Source: Armatimonadota bacterium
GTDB taxonomy: Bacteria > Sysuimicrobiota > Sysuimicrobiia > Sysuimicrobiales > Humicultoraceae
Reading direction: 5' to 3'
Length of the DNA: 64,000 bases
Assembly: GCA_031459855.1 (NCBI GenBank)
Contig: JAVKHP010000001.1
Coordinates: 850,059-914,058 of the forward strand
The translations under genes were made by a program, and so were the position numbers. This document shows, one piece after another, positions 1-8,295 of this stretch; within the stretch, counting starts at the first letter, position 1, and each line of letters opens with the position of its first letter. The notes under the pieces were generated by a model. The model had not been told where the DNA came from, made no database searches, and worked only from the letters and a program-made list of their open reading frames with translations.

Positions 1-1
1 G

Positions 2-169
2 ACGCGGCGCAACGAGATGTACCGACGCCTCAACCAGATCCTGCACCGCGACTGCCCGTGGGTCTACCTGTGGAACCAGCAGGGGGTCTACGCGCTGCAG
101 CAGCGGGTGAAGGGTTGGGAGCCGCACGTGGACGGCATCATCCGGCTGGGGAACATCAGCCTCGTGTGA
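2..169 (+). CDS. ABC transporter peptide-binding protein, 3' end only
   Basis: The last 55 residues of a protein that begins before the window. The tail reads RRLNQILHRDCPWVYLWNQQ and ends near GNISLV before TGA. This is the usual C-terminus of family 5 (peptide/nickel) extracytoplasmic binding proteins, where an NQILHxDxPWVYLW-type stretch precedes a final Gly-rich strand. Two peptide-type permeases follow on the same strand after a 79 bp gap, so it is most likely the binding protein of that importer. The ligand cannot be judged from this fragment. Confidence 0.8.
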   Translation, partial: TRRNEMYRRLNQILHRDCPWVYLWNQQGVYALQQRVKGWEPHVDGIIRLGNISLV

Positions 170-248
170 GGCCCCACCCACCGGGGCGCCACGGCCGTGC
201 AGCCGCGCACGACCCGTCCGGCCCTCGAGACGCGCGTGCACGTCCGCG

Positions 249-1175
249 ATGACCCGGTTCCTGCTGCAACGACTGGTCCACCTCGCCTGGGTCGTGCTGG
301 CCATCAGCATCCTCGTGTTCGTGCTGATCCACCTGAGCGGCGATCCCATTCGGCTGCTCACACCGCTCGACGCCCGCCCCGAAGACATCGAGCGCGTGCG
401 ACGGCTGTACGGGCTCGACAAACCCCTCGTGCTCCAGTACGTGGACTTCCTCGGCCGCGCGGTCCGCGGGGACCTGGGGGAGTCGTTCCGGTTCGGACAG
501 CCGGCGATGCCCCTGGTGCTCCAGCGCCTGCCGGCCACCGCGCTGCTGGCGGCCAGCACCGTGGCTGTCACCATCGCCGTGGGGATCCCTCTCGGCGCCT
601 GGTGTGGCGCCCGGGCCGGCAGCACCGCCGACTGGGCCGTGTCGGTGGGCACCTTCGCGGGGATCAGCCTGCCCTCGTTCTGGCTGGGCGTGCTCCTGAT
701 CCTGCTCTTCGCCGACCGCCTGCGGCTGCTGCCGGCCTCGGGGTTCGATGGCCCTGCGCACCTCGTCCTGCCGGTGGCCACGCTGTCGGTGTACACCACC
801 GGCCTCATCGTCCGCATGGTCCGCGCCGACGTCATCGCCGTGCTCGGTCAGGAGTTCGTCCGCACCGCACGGGCCAAAGGGCTGCCCGAGGGCGCGGTCC
901 TCGGCCGGCACGTGGTGCGCAACGCCCTGCTGTCGACGGTCACCGTGCTCGGCCTGCAGCTCGGCTCCCTGCTGGGTGGGTCGGTGGTCGTCGAGGCCGT
1001 GTTCGCCTGGCCGGGCGTCGGGTGGCTCATGCTCCAGGCGATTCAGACGCGGGACCTCCCGCTGGTGCGCGCCGTCGTGCTGGTCGTGGGCACGGCGTTC
1101 GTCCTCATCAACCTGGTCGTGGACTTGCTGTACGCCGCCCTCGACCCGCGCATTCGCTACGACCATGCGGGTTGA
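249..1175 (+). CDS. Peptide-type ABC transporter permease, DppB family
   Basis: A 308-residue inner-membrane subunit of a dipeptide/oligopeptide-type importer. It begins with the typical MTRFLLQRLVHLAWVVLAIS first helix and has about six membrane segments. The cytoplasmic EAA loop near residues 195-220 (EFVRTARAKGLPEGAVLGRH) contacts the ATPase. It ends RIRYDHAG, the usual DppB tail. The next permease starts inside its last codons (11 bp overlap), so the two are translationally coupled. No ATPase gene follows in this operon, so it must borrow one from elsewhere or have it upstream of the window. Confidence 0.93.
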   Translation: MTRFLLQRLVHLAWVVLAISILVFVLIHLSGDPIRLLTPLDARPEDIERVRRLYGLDKPLVLQYVDFLGRAVRGDLGESFRFGQPAMPLVLQRLPATALLAASTVAVTIAVGIPLGAWCGARAGSTADWAVSVGTFAGISLPSFWLGVLLILLFADRLRLLPASGFDGPAHLVLPVATLSVYTTGLIVRMVRADVIAVLGQEFVRTARAKGLPEGAVLGRHVVRNALLSTVTVLGLQLGSLLGGSVVVEAVFAWPGVGWLMLQAIQTRDLPLVRAVVLVVGTAFVLINLVVDLLYAALDPRIRYDHAG

Positions 1176-2079
1176 CCGTCCGCACCGGGGCGGCCGCGCG
1201 GGGCCGGTGGCTGTCGCGCTGCGGCACCGGCCCGGTAAGCGCCCTGTGCCCGCACCGCCACGACGCCATCGCCGTCCCGTCCAGTTCTACGTGGGGATCA
1301 CGATCCTCGCGTGCGTGGCCGTGGCGGCCGCCGTGGGACCGTACGTGACGCCCCACGGGTACGCCGAGCAGGACCTGCTGCGCTCGCTGCAGCCACCGGC
1401 CTGGGTCAGCGGCGACTGGTCCCGGCCGCTCGGCACAGACCGCCTGGGCCGCGACCTGCTGGCACGCCTCGTGGTGGGCGCGCGGGTGTCGATGGCCGTG
1501 GCGGCCCTCTCGGTGTTGCTCGGCGGGGGGCTCGGCACGGCGCTGGGGCTTGCCGCCGGGTACTTCCGGGGGCGCGTGGACCGCGTGGTGAGCCGGCTGA
1601 TCGACATCCAGCTGTCCTTCCCGCCGGTGTTCCTGGCCATCGCCATCATGGCGGCGCTTGGCCAGAGCCTCACCAAGCTCGTGGCGGTCCTCGCCTTCGT
1701 GTCGTGGGTCCAGTACGCCCGTATCGCCCGCGGGAACGCCCTGGCGGTGCGCGAGCGTGAGTTCGTGCAGGCCGCACGGGCCCTGGGCGCCGACGAGTTC
1801 CGGATCGTGCGTCGGCACGTGCTGCCCTCCATCGCGCCGCCGCTCCTCGTCGTGGGAGCGGTCAACATCTCCAGCGTGATCCTGGCCGAGGCCGCGCTGA
1901 GCTATCTGGGCCTTGGGGTCCAGCCGCCCACGCCGGCCTGGGGCAGCATGGTGAGCGAAGGACGCGCCGTGCAGGCCCTGGCGTGGTGGACCACGGTGTT
2001 CCCGGGCCTCGCCATCGCGGTGCTCGTCGCCGGCGCGAACCTGCTGGGCGACGGCTTACAGAGGAGGAGGACGACATGA
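1165..2079 (+). CDS. Peptide-type ABC transporter permease, DppC family
   Basis: A 304-residue partner permease of the DppB-type subunit. The ATG at 1165 lies in the last codons of the upstream gene, the usual arrangement. An open frame continues further upstream but is the shadow of dppB. The protein has an Arg/Pro-rich cytoplasmic start, a first helix near residues 40-60, the GTDRLGRDLLARLVVGARVS segment of DppC proteins, and the EAA loop EFVQAARALGADEFRIVRRH. It ends at TGA 2077-2079, overlapping the ATG of the amidohydrolase (ATGA). Family assignment is firm; the substrate is unknown. Confidence 0.93.
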   Translation: MRVDRPHRGGRAGPVAVALRHRPGKRPVPAPPRRHRRPVQFYVGITILACVAVAAAVGPYVTPHGYAEQDLLRSLQPPAWVSGDWSRPLGTDRLGRDLLARLVVGARVSMAVAALSVLLGGGLGTALGLAAGYFRGRVDRVVSRLIDIQLSFPPVFLAIAIMAALGQSLTKLVAVLAFVSWVQYARIARGNALAVREREFVQAARALGADEFRIVRRHVLPSIAPPLLVVGAVNISSVILAEAALSYLGLGVQPPTPAWGSMVSEGRAVQALAWWTTVFPGLAIAVLVAGANLLGDGLQRRRTT

Positions 2080-3374
2080 CCACCCTGCGCCTGCAACACT
2101 GCCGGCTGGTGGACGGCACGGGGGCCCCTGCCGTGGAGCGTGCAGCACTCGTCATCGCCGACGGGCGCATCGCCTGGTGCGGGCCGGCAGACGACGCGCC
2201 GGGCTCGCCCGCACCCGGCGCCCCGGGACCGGCTGCGGACCGGACCGTGGACCTCGACGGGCTCACGGTGCTGCCCGGCCTGTTCAACGTCCACGTCCAC
2301 CTGGGCCTGCGGTTGCCGTTCCCGGAGCGCCGGAGCGATCCGTTCACGCCCGGGTACCGCGTGCTGCTCAACTACCGCCGGGCGCTGGAGGCCATCCTGA
2401 CCGGGACGACCAGCCTGCGGGTCGTCGGTGAGCCGTACTTCACCGACATCGACGTCCGTGAGGCGATCCGCCGCGACCTGCTCCCGGGACCGCGTCTCGT
2501 CTGTGCTGGGCACGCCCTCATCGCCACCGGCGGGCACGGGCACAACTCGGTCGGCTGCGTGGAAGCCGATGGCCCGGACGCCTTTCGCCGTGCGGCGCGC
2601 GAGCAGCTGCGTGCGGGCGCCGACCTGCTCAAGATCTGCCTCACGGGCGGCATCGGCACCCCGGGCGAGGCACCGGCCGACAAGCAGATGACCGACGACG
2701 AGGTGCGCGCCGTGGTGGACGTGGCGCACAGCGCCGCCAAGCGGGTGGCCGTCCACGTGGGCGGCGACCGCGCCCTGCAAGACGCCGTCCGCCTGGGGGT
2801 CGACTCCATCGAGCACGGCTACAGCTTCACGGACGACACCGCGGCGCAGATGGCCGACGCGGGGACGTTCCTCGTCCCCACCCTGTGCGTGACCCAGGAA
2901 CTCGAATACCTGCGCCGCCACGGCGTCCAGGACTGGATGCTTGCCAAGGCCCGCCAGATCGCCGCGGAACACCTGGCGTCCATCCGGCGCGCCGTGGCGC
3001 GCGGCGTCACCATCTGCTGCGGCACCGATCTCCTCCCCAGCGATCCGGTGGACGGCACCGTGGCGACGATCCGGGAGGTCGAGCTCCTGGTGGAAGCAGG
3101 GCTGACGCCGCTGGCGGCGGTGCGCGCCGCCACGCTGGACGCCGCCCGTCTCTGTCAGGTGGACCACGTGACCGGGTCGCTGGAACCGGGGAAGGCGGCC
3201 GATCTGATCGCCGTGGCAGGACGACCGGACCACGACATCCGCGACCTGCGGAACGTGCGCCTGGTCCTCAAAGACGGCGTGGTGTTCCGCAGCCAGGTAC
3301 CCGGCCTGCCCGATCCCGGCCTGCTGGCCCTGGGGCCGGCGATGGCAGGCGGCACGTTCGCCCGGATCTGGTAG
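2076..3374 (+). CDS. Metal-dependent amidohydrolase (imidazolonepropionase/prolidase-like)
   Basis: A 432-residue enzyme of the amidohydrolase superfamily. The metal site is visible: H73 and H75 in NVHVHLG, K186 in LLKICLTGG (likely the carboxylated bridging lysine), H227 in AVHVGG, H247 in IEHGYSF and D318 in CCGTDLL. This matches the binuclear subgroup that hydrolyses dipeptides, imidazolones or related cyclic amides. The start ATG at 2076 has a purine-rich GAGGAGGAGG ribosome site and overlaps the permease stop, so enzyme and importer are co-expressed. The likely role is cleavage of the imported compound. The substrate is not determinable here. Confidence 0.88.
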   Translation: MTTLRLQHCRLVDGTGAPAVERAALVIADGRIAWCGPADDAPGSPAPGAPGPAADRTVDLDGLTVLPGLFNVHVHLGLRLPFPERRSDPFTPGYRVLLNYRRALEAILTGTTSLRVVGEPYFTDIDVREAIRRDLLPGPRLVCAGHALIATGGHGHNSVGCVEADGPDAFRRAAREQLRAGADLLKICLTGGIGTPGEAPADKQMTDDEVRAVVDVAHSAAKRVAVHVGGDRALQDAVRLGVDSIEHGYSFTDDTAAQMADAGTFLVPTLCVTQELEYLRRHGVQDWMLAKARQIAAEHLASIRRAVARGVTICCGTDLLPSDPVDGTVATIREVELLVEAGLTPLAAVRAATLDAARLCQVDHVTGSLEPGKAADLIAVAGRPDHDIRDLRNVRLVLKDGVVFRSQVPGLPDPGLLALGPAMAGGTFARIW

Positions 3375-3380
3375 CAGGTC

Positions 3381-4640
3381 TCAGCGGCCCGACGTCTCGC
3401 GCACCAGCGCCTCGTGCCGCCGGACCGCTGTCATCGCGAGCACCGCACCCGCGGTGAGTACCGCCGCGCTCGCCACGAACGGCGCTTGCGGCCCGGCGGC
3501 ATCCCACAGCAGCCCGCCCACCAGCGGCCCGACCACCAGGCCCAGGGCCTGCGCCGTCTCGGATGCGCCCACGGCCAGCCCCAGGCGGTCGGGCGGCGCC
3601 AGCTCGCTGACGAGCGCCAGCCACGCCGGCGCGGAGGCAGCATAACTCGCGCCCAGCAGCACAGCGGCACCCGCCAGTTCCCACAGTCGCGTCGCGAACG
3701 GAATCGCCCACATGCCCGCGGCACCGAGCGCCATCCCCAGCAGCACCATGCGCGCCTTGCCCACGCGGTCGGCCAGCCGGCCCGCGGGGACCGTGGCAGC
3801 CGCCACCGCCAGGACCAGCACCAGGAAGACCACGCCGATGGCGTGCTCGCTGAGCCCGACCACCTGCCTGGCGTAGATGGCCGCGATCGGCACCAGCAGG
3901 CCCGCGCCCAGCATCTGCACGAACGCCACCAGGTACAGCGCCGCCAGCAACGGGTCTATGCGGTTGCCCGCCACCAGACGCTGCAGGTCGCGGGGCCGTA
4001 CCGGCGAGTGGTAGTCGTTCCAGCGCGCCGGGGCCTCCGGCCGCGCACCCGGGAACATCCACGCGGCCAGCACGGCGCCGGCCAGCAGCAGCAGGCTCGC
4101 CAGCACGAAGCCCGCGCGGACGTCGCCGGCCAGCCCGGCCACGAACAGTCCCGCCGCCGGGCCCAGCGCCAGCCCGGTGAGGAAGCACACGTTCAGGGCG
4201 GCCATACCGGTGGCGCGCCGGTGGGGCGGCGTCGCATCGGCGATGGCAGCCGCCGCCGCGGGCCACAGCGCTGCCGAGCCCAGTCCGTCGACGAGGCGCA
4301 ACGGTAGGAACAGCACGGGCACGCGCAATACGACCATCACCGCCGGTGCCAGGCTGCTCAGCACCAGTCCGCCGATCATCACCGGCTTGCGGCCCAGCCG
4401 GTCGGTCAACCCACCCCACGCGGTCTTGAACACCGTCTCGACCAGAGCGAAGGTCGCCACGATGGCGCCGACCAGCTTCACCGAGGCGTGCAGGTGCTCG
4501 GTCAGGTAGAGGGGCAGCAGCGGGATCACGGCACCAAACCCGAACTGTGCCACCCCCAGCACGACGCCGACGCGCCACACCGTCGGCGCCAGCGCCTCGC
4601 CCGCGGCCGGCGCCGACGTCGTCCCCTGTGGCGCCCTCAC
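3381..4640 (-). CDS. Major facilitator superfamily transporter
   Basis: A 419-residue membrane protein with about 12 hydrophobic segments. The MFS signature GGLTDRLGRKPVMIGG lies in the first cytoplasmic loop (around residues 75-90), and a second copy (GRLADRVGKARMVLLG) in the second half. The length is typical of drug/sugar-type MFS carriers. The start is GTG at 4640, sharing GTGA with the stop of gatD, so it is coupled to the murT-gatD pair. Its substrate is unknown. Possibilities include an efflux pump or a carrier linked to cell-wall metabolism, the latter inferred only from position. The stop lies 6 bp from the convergent amidohydrolase. Confidence 0.9.
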   Translation of the reverse strand: MRAPQGTTSAPAAGEALAPTVWRVGVVLGVAQFGFGAVIPLLPLYLTEHLHASVKLVGAIVATFALVETVFKTAWGGLTDRLGRKPVMIGGLVLSSLAPAVMVVLRVPVLFLPLRLVDGLGSAALWPAAAAAIADATPPHRRATGMAALNVCFLTGLALGPAAGLFVAGLAGDVRAGFVLASLLLLAGAVLAAWMFPGARPEAPARWNDYHSPVRPRDLQRLVAGNRIDPLLAALYLVAFVQMLGAGLLVPIAAIYARQVVGLSEHAIGVVFLVLVLAVAAATVPAGRLADRVGKARMVLLGMALGAAGMWAIPFATRLWELAGAAVLLGASYAASAPAWLALVSELAPPDRLGLAVGASETAQALGLVVGPLVGGLLWDAAGPQAPFVASAAVLTAGAVLAMTAVRRHEALVRETSGR

Positions 4641-5374
4641 CCGGTCCGTGCCCGGGCTGCCGCCACCTCGGCGGCCCGGTGCTCCTCCTCGTCCGACAAC
4701 GGTGCGAGCGTGACGGCCCCGTAGCGGCGCTCCAGCGCCTGCGCGATGAGCAGGTCGGCCAACCAGGGGTTCTTCGGGAGCAGCGGGCCGTGGAGGTAGG
4801 TCCCGTAGACGCGCCGCCAGACCGCGCCCTCGGTGCGGTCGGTCCCGTTGTTGCCGAACCCGACCAGCACCTCACCCAGCGGGTGCACCTGCGGACCCAG
4901 GTACGTGCGCCCGCCGTGGTTCTCGAACCCCACGAGCCGCACGCCGCTGGTGCGCTCGCGGATCACGACGTTGCCGATCAACCGTCGGGCGCCCGGGCCG
5001 GGATGCACCGTGTGGAGGTCCAGCAGGCCCAGGCCCTCCAGGTCCGGGCCCTCGGCCGGTCGGTAGAAGTGCCCCAGCAACTGGTACCCGCCGCAGACCG
5101 CCAGCACGACCGCGCCGTCGGCCGCGGCGGCGCGCACCGCGTCGCCCTTCACCCGCCGCAGGTCGGGGGCGGCCAGGCGCTGCTGGCGATCCTCGCCGCC
5201 GCCGATGAAGAACAGGTCGTGCGCCTCGGGGTCGACGGCATCGCCCAGCCGCGCCTCCACCACGCGCACCTGGATCCCGCGCCAGCGCGCCCGCGCCACC
5301 AGCGTGGCGACGTTGCCGCGGTCGCCGTACAGGTTGAGCAGGTCGGGGTACAGGTGGCAGATGCGCAGCTCCAT
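4637..5374 (-). CDS. gatD: Lipid II isoglutaminyl synthase, glutamine amidotransferase subunit GatD
   Basis: A 245-residue class I-like (CobB/CobQ type) glutaminase. It liberates ammonia from glutamine for MurT, which amidates the alpha-carboxyl of D-glutamate in the lipid II stem peptide. The nucleophile C94 sits in LAVCGGYQLLGHF and the catalytic H195 in GTYLHGPLLP. The N-terminal MELRICHLYPDLLNLYGDRG is characteristic of GatD. ATG 5374 is chosen; a GTG at 5386 overlapping the murT stop (GTGA) is an alternative adding four residues. It is cotranscribed with murT immediately upstream. Confidence 0.95.
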   Translation of the reverse strand: MELRICHLYPDLLNLYGDRGNVATLVARARWRGIQVRVVEARLGDAVDPEAHDLFFIGGGEDRQQRLAAPDLRRVKGDAVRAAAADGAVVLAVCGGYQLLGHFYRPAEGPDLEGLGLLDLHTVHPGPGARRLIGNVVIRERTSGVRLVGFENHGGRTYLGPQVHPLGEVLVGFGNNGTDRTEGAVWRRVYGTYLHGPLLPKNPWLADLLIAQALERRYGAVTLAPLSDEEEHRAAEVAAARARTG

Positions 5375-5382
5375 GGTCGCGC

Positions 5383-6798
5383 TCACTGCGCCCAGAAGCC
5401 GGGCACGACGCCCTGCCGGGCCAGCAGCGCCCGCAGCTGCAGCATGGCGGTGTACGTCGGGAGGATGTACAGCCGCCGCCCGGCGGGGAGCCGGCGCAAC
5501 GCGGCCGTGAGGGCCAGGGCGCTGTCGCGCTCCAGGGTGATCCGCGCCGGTGGCACGCCCGCGTACTTCAGCCGCAGCGCCATCTCCTCGCCGCGCAGCC
5601 CGGTGACGACGGCGGCCCGCACGCGGTCGGCCAGCAGCTCGAAGTCCACGTCCCACAGCCACGAGACGTCGCGCCCGTCGGCGATCAGGTCGTTGATGGC
5701 GATGAGCACCACCGGGGCGCCGTCGGCCAGCAGCACCGTCCGGAGCACCTCGTTGAACCCCGCGGGATTCTTGGCCAGCAGCATGACGGCCTCGCGCCCT
5801 TCGAGCACCACGCGCTCGCCGCGCCCAAACGCCGGTGCGGTCTCGTCGAGCCCGCGGACGACGGCCGTGGCGTCGACGCCCAGCGCCCACGCCGCCGCCG
5901 CGGCGGCCGTGGCGTCGTAGACGTTGTACAGGCCCGGGAGCCGCGTCCGCACCGCCAGCCGTGCGCGGGCGTCCGGTGCGTCTGGCGACCCGCCGCGCGG
6001 TCCTGCGTCGACGACGAACGCTGCGCCGTCGACGCCCTCCAGGTGCACCTCCACGGCGCGCACGTCGGCCGCAGGCCGCGCGGTGCCGCACTGGGTGCAG
6101 GCGTAGTGGCCCATGTGGCCCAGCGTGACCAGCGTGTACACGTAGGGGCGGCCACAGGCGTAGCAGTAGCGCGAGTCCGCGGCGTGCTCGGGCGCCTGCC
6201 GCGACGGCAGGGCCTCGGGGAGCGCGTCCAGCCCGAAGGCCACGCGCCGGCCGGTGTGCGCCTGTGCCACCTCGGCCACCAGCGGGTCGTCGGCGTTGTA
6301 CACCACGGCGGCCTCGCGCGGCAGGCGCGCCAGCGCGCGCCGCCACCGGTCGGCCAGCAGGTCGATCTCGCCGTACCGGTCCAGCTGGTCGCGGAAGAGG
6401 TTGAGCAGCACCACCAGCCGCGGCTCGGTGGCCGCGAGTGCCGCGGGCAGCGTGGCCTCGTCGACCTCGAAGACGCCAAGGTCGCCGTGCACCCGCCCGC
6501 GCGCGGTGGCGTGCGCGAGCAGCGCCGCCGCGATCCCCGAGAGCAGGTTGGCGCCGGCCCGGTTGTGGACGACCCGCAGGCCGGCCGCCTGCGCGATCCC
6601 GCCCAGCAGGCGCGCCGTCGTCGTCTTGCCGTTGGTGCCCGAGATCAGCACGACGCCGCGGCGCAACTGGCGGGCGAGCGTCGGCACGAGGTCCGGAGCC
6701 AGCGCCATCGCCAGGCGGCCGGGCAGCGTGGTGCCCCCGCCGACCCGCAGCGCCCGGCTGCCTGCGGCGGCCGCCCGGGCGGCCAGGAACGCGGCCAT
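5383..6798 (-). CDS. murT: Lipid II isoglutaminyl synthase, Mur ligase subunit MurT
   Basis: A 471-residue Mur-ligase homologue that forms a complex with GatD and amidates D-Glu of lipid II in an ATP-dependent reaction. The P-loop SGTNGKTT is at about 53-60. The family-specific zinc ribbon inserted in the central domain has C212, C215, C234 and C237 (CYACG and CTQCG). A C-terminal DUF1727 region follows. Start ATG 6798 is chosen because AAGGAG lies about 9 nt upstream; earlier in-frame ATGs at the AAGGAG itself are less likely. A TATAAT box lies 20 bp further upstream. Confidence 0.95.
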   Translation of the reverse strand: MAAFLAARAAAAGSRALRVGGGTTLPGRLAMALAPDLVPTLARQLRRGVVLISGTNGKTTTARLLGGIAQAAGLRVVHNRAGANLLSGIAAALLAHATARGRVHGDLGVFEVDEATLPAALAATEPRLVVLLNLFRDQLDRYGEIDLLADRWRRALARLPREAAVVYNADDPLVAEVAQAHTGRRVAFGLDALPEALPSRQAPEHAADSRYCYACGRPYVYTLVTLGHMGHYACTQCGTARPAADVRAVEVHLEGVDGAAFVVDAGPRGGSPDAPDARARLAVRTRLPGLYNVYDATAAAAAAWALGVDATAVVRGLDETAPAFGRGERVVLEGREAVMLLAKNPAGFNEVLRTVLLADGAPVVLIAINDLIADGRDVSWLWDVDFELLADRVRAAVVTGLRGEEMALRLKYAGVPPARITLERDSALALTAALRRLPAGRRLYILPTYTAMLQLRALLARQGVVPGFWAQ

Positions 6799-6817
6799 GG
6801 TGCGCATCTCCTTCCGC

Positions 6818-6823
6818 ATTATA
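6818..6823 (-). promoter_or_regulatory. -10 promoter element for murT-gatD-MFS operon
   Basis: A perfect TATAAT on the minus strand, 19 bp before the murT start codon and just upstream of its AAGGAG ribosome site. No good -35 hexamer is visible 16-18 bp upstream (GGCCGA), so activity is inferred from the -10 alone. The resulting leader would be only about 12 nt. Confidence 0.5.
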
Positions 6824-6912
6824 GCCGCACCGCACAGCGCTCGGCCCGGCCACCCCCGCCAGCGGCATCCCACCGCGCCCGCTGGGGCGGCCGCGCAGTC
6901 CACGGTAGCGCC

Positions 6913-7458
6913 CTACCCGAACGCGACCGGGACCGGCTGGCGGGCTGCCTCGTCCATCTCGAAGTAGTCGCGCGGGGCGAAGCCGAACGGGCGCGCCATG
7001 AGGGTGGTGGGGAAGCTCTGCAGCGACGTGTTGTACCGCATCACGGTGTCGTTGTAGAACTGCCGGGCGAAGGCGATCTTGCTCTCGGTCCCGGCCAGCT
7101 CCTCCTGGAGCGCCCGGAAGGTCTCGCTGGCCCGCAGCTGCGGGTAGTTCTCGGCCACCGCGAACAGGCTGCGCAGGGCCTGGGTGAGCATGGTCTCGGC
7201 CTGTCCCTGGTCGCGCACGGTGCCCGCACTGACCGCGCGGGCCCGCGCCTCGGTGACCCGTTCGAACACCTCCCGCTCGTGGGCAGCGTAGCCTTTGACG
7301 GTCTCCACCAGGTTGGGGATCAGATCGTAGCGACGTCGCAGCTGCACGTCGATCTGCGCCCAGGCGTTGTCCACCCGGTTGCGCAGCGTCACCAACCGGT
7401 TGTAGACGACGATCGCCCAGAGCACCACCAGCGCCAGCGCCCCGACGACGTAGAGCAT
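6913..7458 (-). CDS. lemA: LemA family protein
   Basis: A 181-residue LemA protein. It has an N-terminal membrane anchor (LYVVGALALVVLWAIVVYNR, residues 2-21), then a helical domain with NRVDNAWAQIDVQLRRRYDL and IPNLVETVKGYAAHE, the hallmark of the family. The C-terminus has FNDTVMRYN-like FYNDTVMRYNTSL. The cellular role of LemA is poorly defined; it is usually a membrane protein with a small exposed helical bundle. The start ATG 7458 is preceded by GGAGGTGG. It stands alone here, upstream of murT and divergent from the nuclease gene. Confidence 0.93.
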   Translation of the reverse strand: MLYVVGALALVVLWAIVVYNRLVTLRNRVDNAWAQIDVQLRRRYDLIPNLVETVKGYAAHEREVFERVTEARARAVSAGTVRDQGQAETMLTQALRSLFAVAENYPQLRASETFRALQEELAGTESKIAFARQFYNDTVMRYNTSLQSFPTTLMARPFGFAPRDYFEMDEAARQPVPVAFG

Positions 7459-7624
7459 CGGCCACCTCCCTCGTCCTGCGGTCTCGGGCCGTCCACCACC
7501 CTCGGTACCGGCGGGTCGGCCGGCCATCGGGCGGCTGGCCCCCGCGTCCGCCCTCGCCGGCCAGTTCGCGCCCGGCCGGCCGCAGTCCCGCCATCCCCCC
7601 CGGACGTCCCCGCGACGGGTCTGG

Positions 7625-7630
7625 TATAAT
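7625..7630 (+). promoter_or_regulatory. Extended -10 promoter for the bifunctional nuclease gene
   Basis: TGGTATAAT: a perfect TATAAT preceded by TGn (extended -10), 35 bp upstream of the GTG start. The -35 region is GC-rich and not recognisable, as expected for an extended -10 promoter. Confidence 0.6.
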
Positions 7631-7665
7631 GGGTCCAAGGTCGGTGCAGGAAAGGGGTATCCGCC

Positions 7666-8175
7666 GTGCGTCTGATGCGAGTGCGTCGTGTCGCCCTCGA
7701 TCAGCAGAACAATCCGGTGGTGCTGCTCGTCGACGAAGACGAGACGATCGCCCTGCCCATCTGGATCGGCCAGGCCGAGGCCATGGCCATCGCCATGCGC
7801 CTCCAGAGCGTGCAGCCGCCGCGGCCGATGACCCACGATCTGCTGGCCAACGTCCTGGAGCAGCTCGCGACCAAGGTGTTGAAAGTGGTAGTGTCCGACG
7901 TGCGCGACGCCACCTACTACGCCGAGATCCACCTGTCGCGGAACGGCACCGCCTACGTGATCGACTCCCGCCCCAGCGACGCCATCGCGCTGGCGCTGCG
8001 CGCCGACGCGCCCATCTACGTGGAAGACAAGGTCGCCGCGCAGGCCATCTCGCTGCGCCGGCTGCCCGTCGAGGGCGAGGAACGCGCCGAAGAAGAAGGC
8101 GAGCTCGACCCGCAGGAGTTCCGTAAGTTCCTCGAGCGCGTCAAGCCCGACGACTTCCGCCGGACCGTGCACTAG
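7666..8175 (+). CDS. Bifunctional nuclease family protein (DUF151)
   Basis: A 169-residue protein with the DUF151/BFN core. VLLVDEDETIALPIWIGQAE near residues 23-42 and later YVIDSRPSDAIALALRADAP are the most conserved blocks of the family. Characterised members have nuclease activity on single- and double-stranded nucleic acid; the role in bacteria is unclear. The C-terminal 30 residues are acidic (EERAEEEGELD). GTG 7666 is used because of AGGAAAGGGG upstream; ATG 7675 is an alternative. It is a single gene with its own promoter and a hairpin downstream. Confidence 0.92.
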   Translation: MRLMRVRRVALDQQNNPVVLLVDEDETIALPIWIGQAEAMAIAMRLQSVQPPRPMTHDLLANVLEQLATKVLKVVVSDVRDATYYAEIHLSRNGTAYVIDSRPSDAIALALRADAPIYVEDKVAAQAISLRRLPVEGEERAEEEGELDPQEFRKFLERVKPDDFRRTVH

Positions 8176-8225
8176 CGGCCCACGCGGGGCACGGCACGCG
8201 CGCCCGCGCTGCCGCGGGCGGCGCG

Positions 8226-8250
8226 GCCCGCCCGGGTGTCCCGGGCGGGC
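8226..8250. terminator. Perfect 11-bp hairpin between convergent genes
   Basis: GCCCGCCCGGG and CCCGGGCGGGC separated by a three-base loop (TGT). It sits between the stops of the nuclease gene (+) and the DtxR-type gene (-), followed by TTGTG rather than a clean T-run. It could terminate either strand. Confidence 0.6.
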
Positions 8251-8295
8251 TTGTGGGTGCGCGTCGCGGCCGCCGTCGCAACGCCAGGGCGGGGG

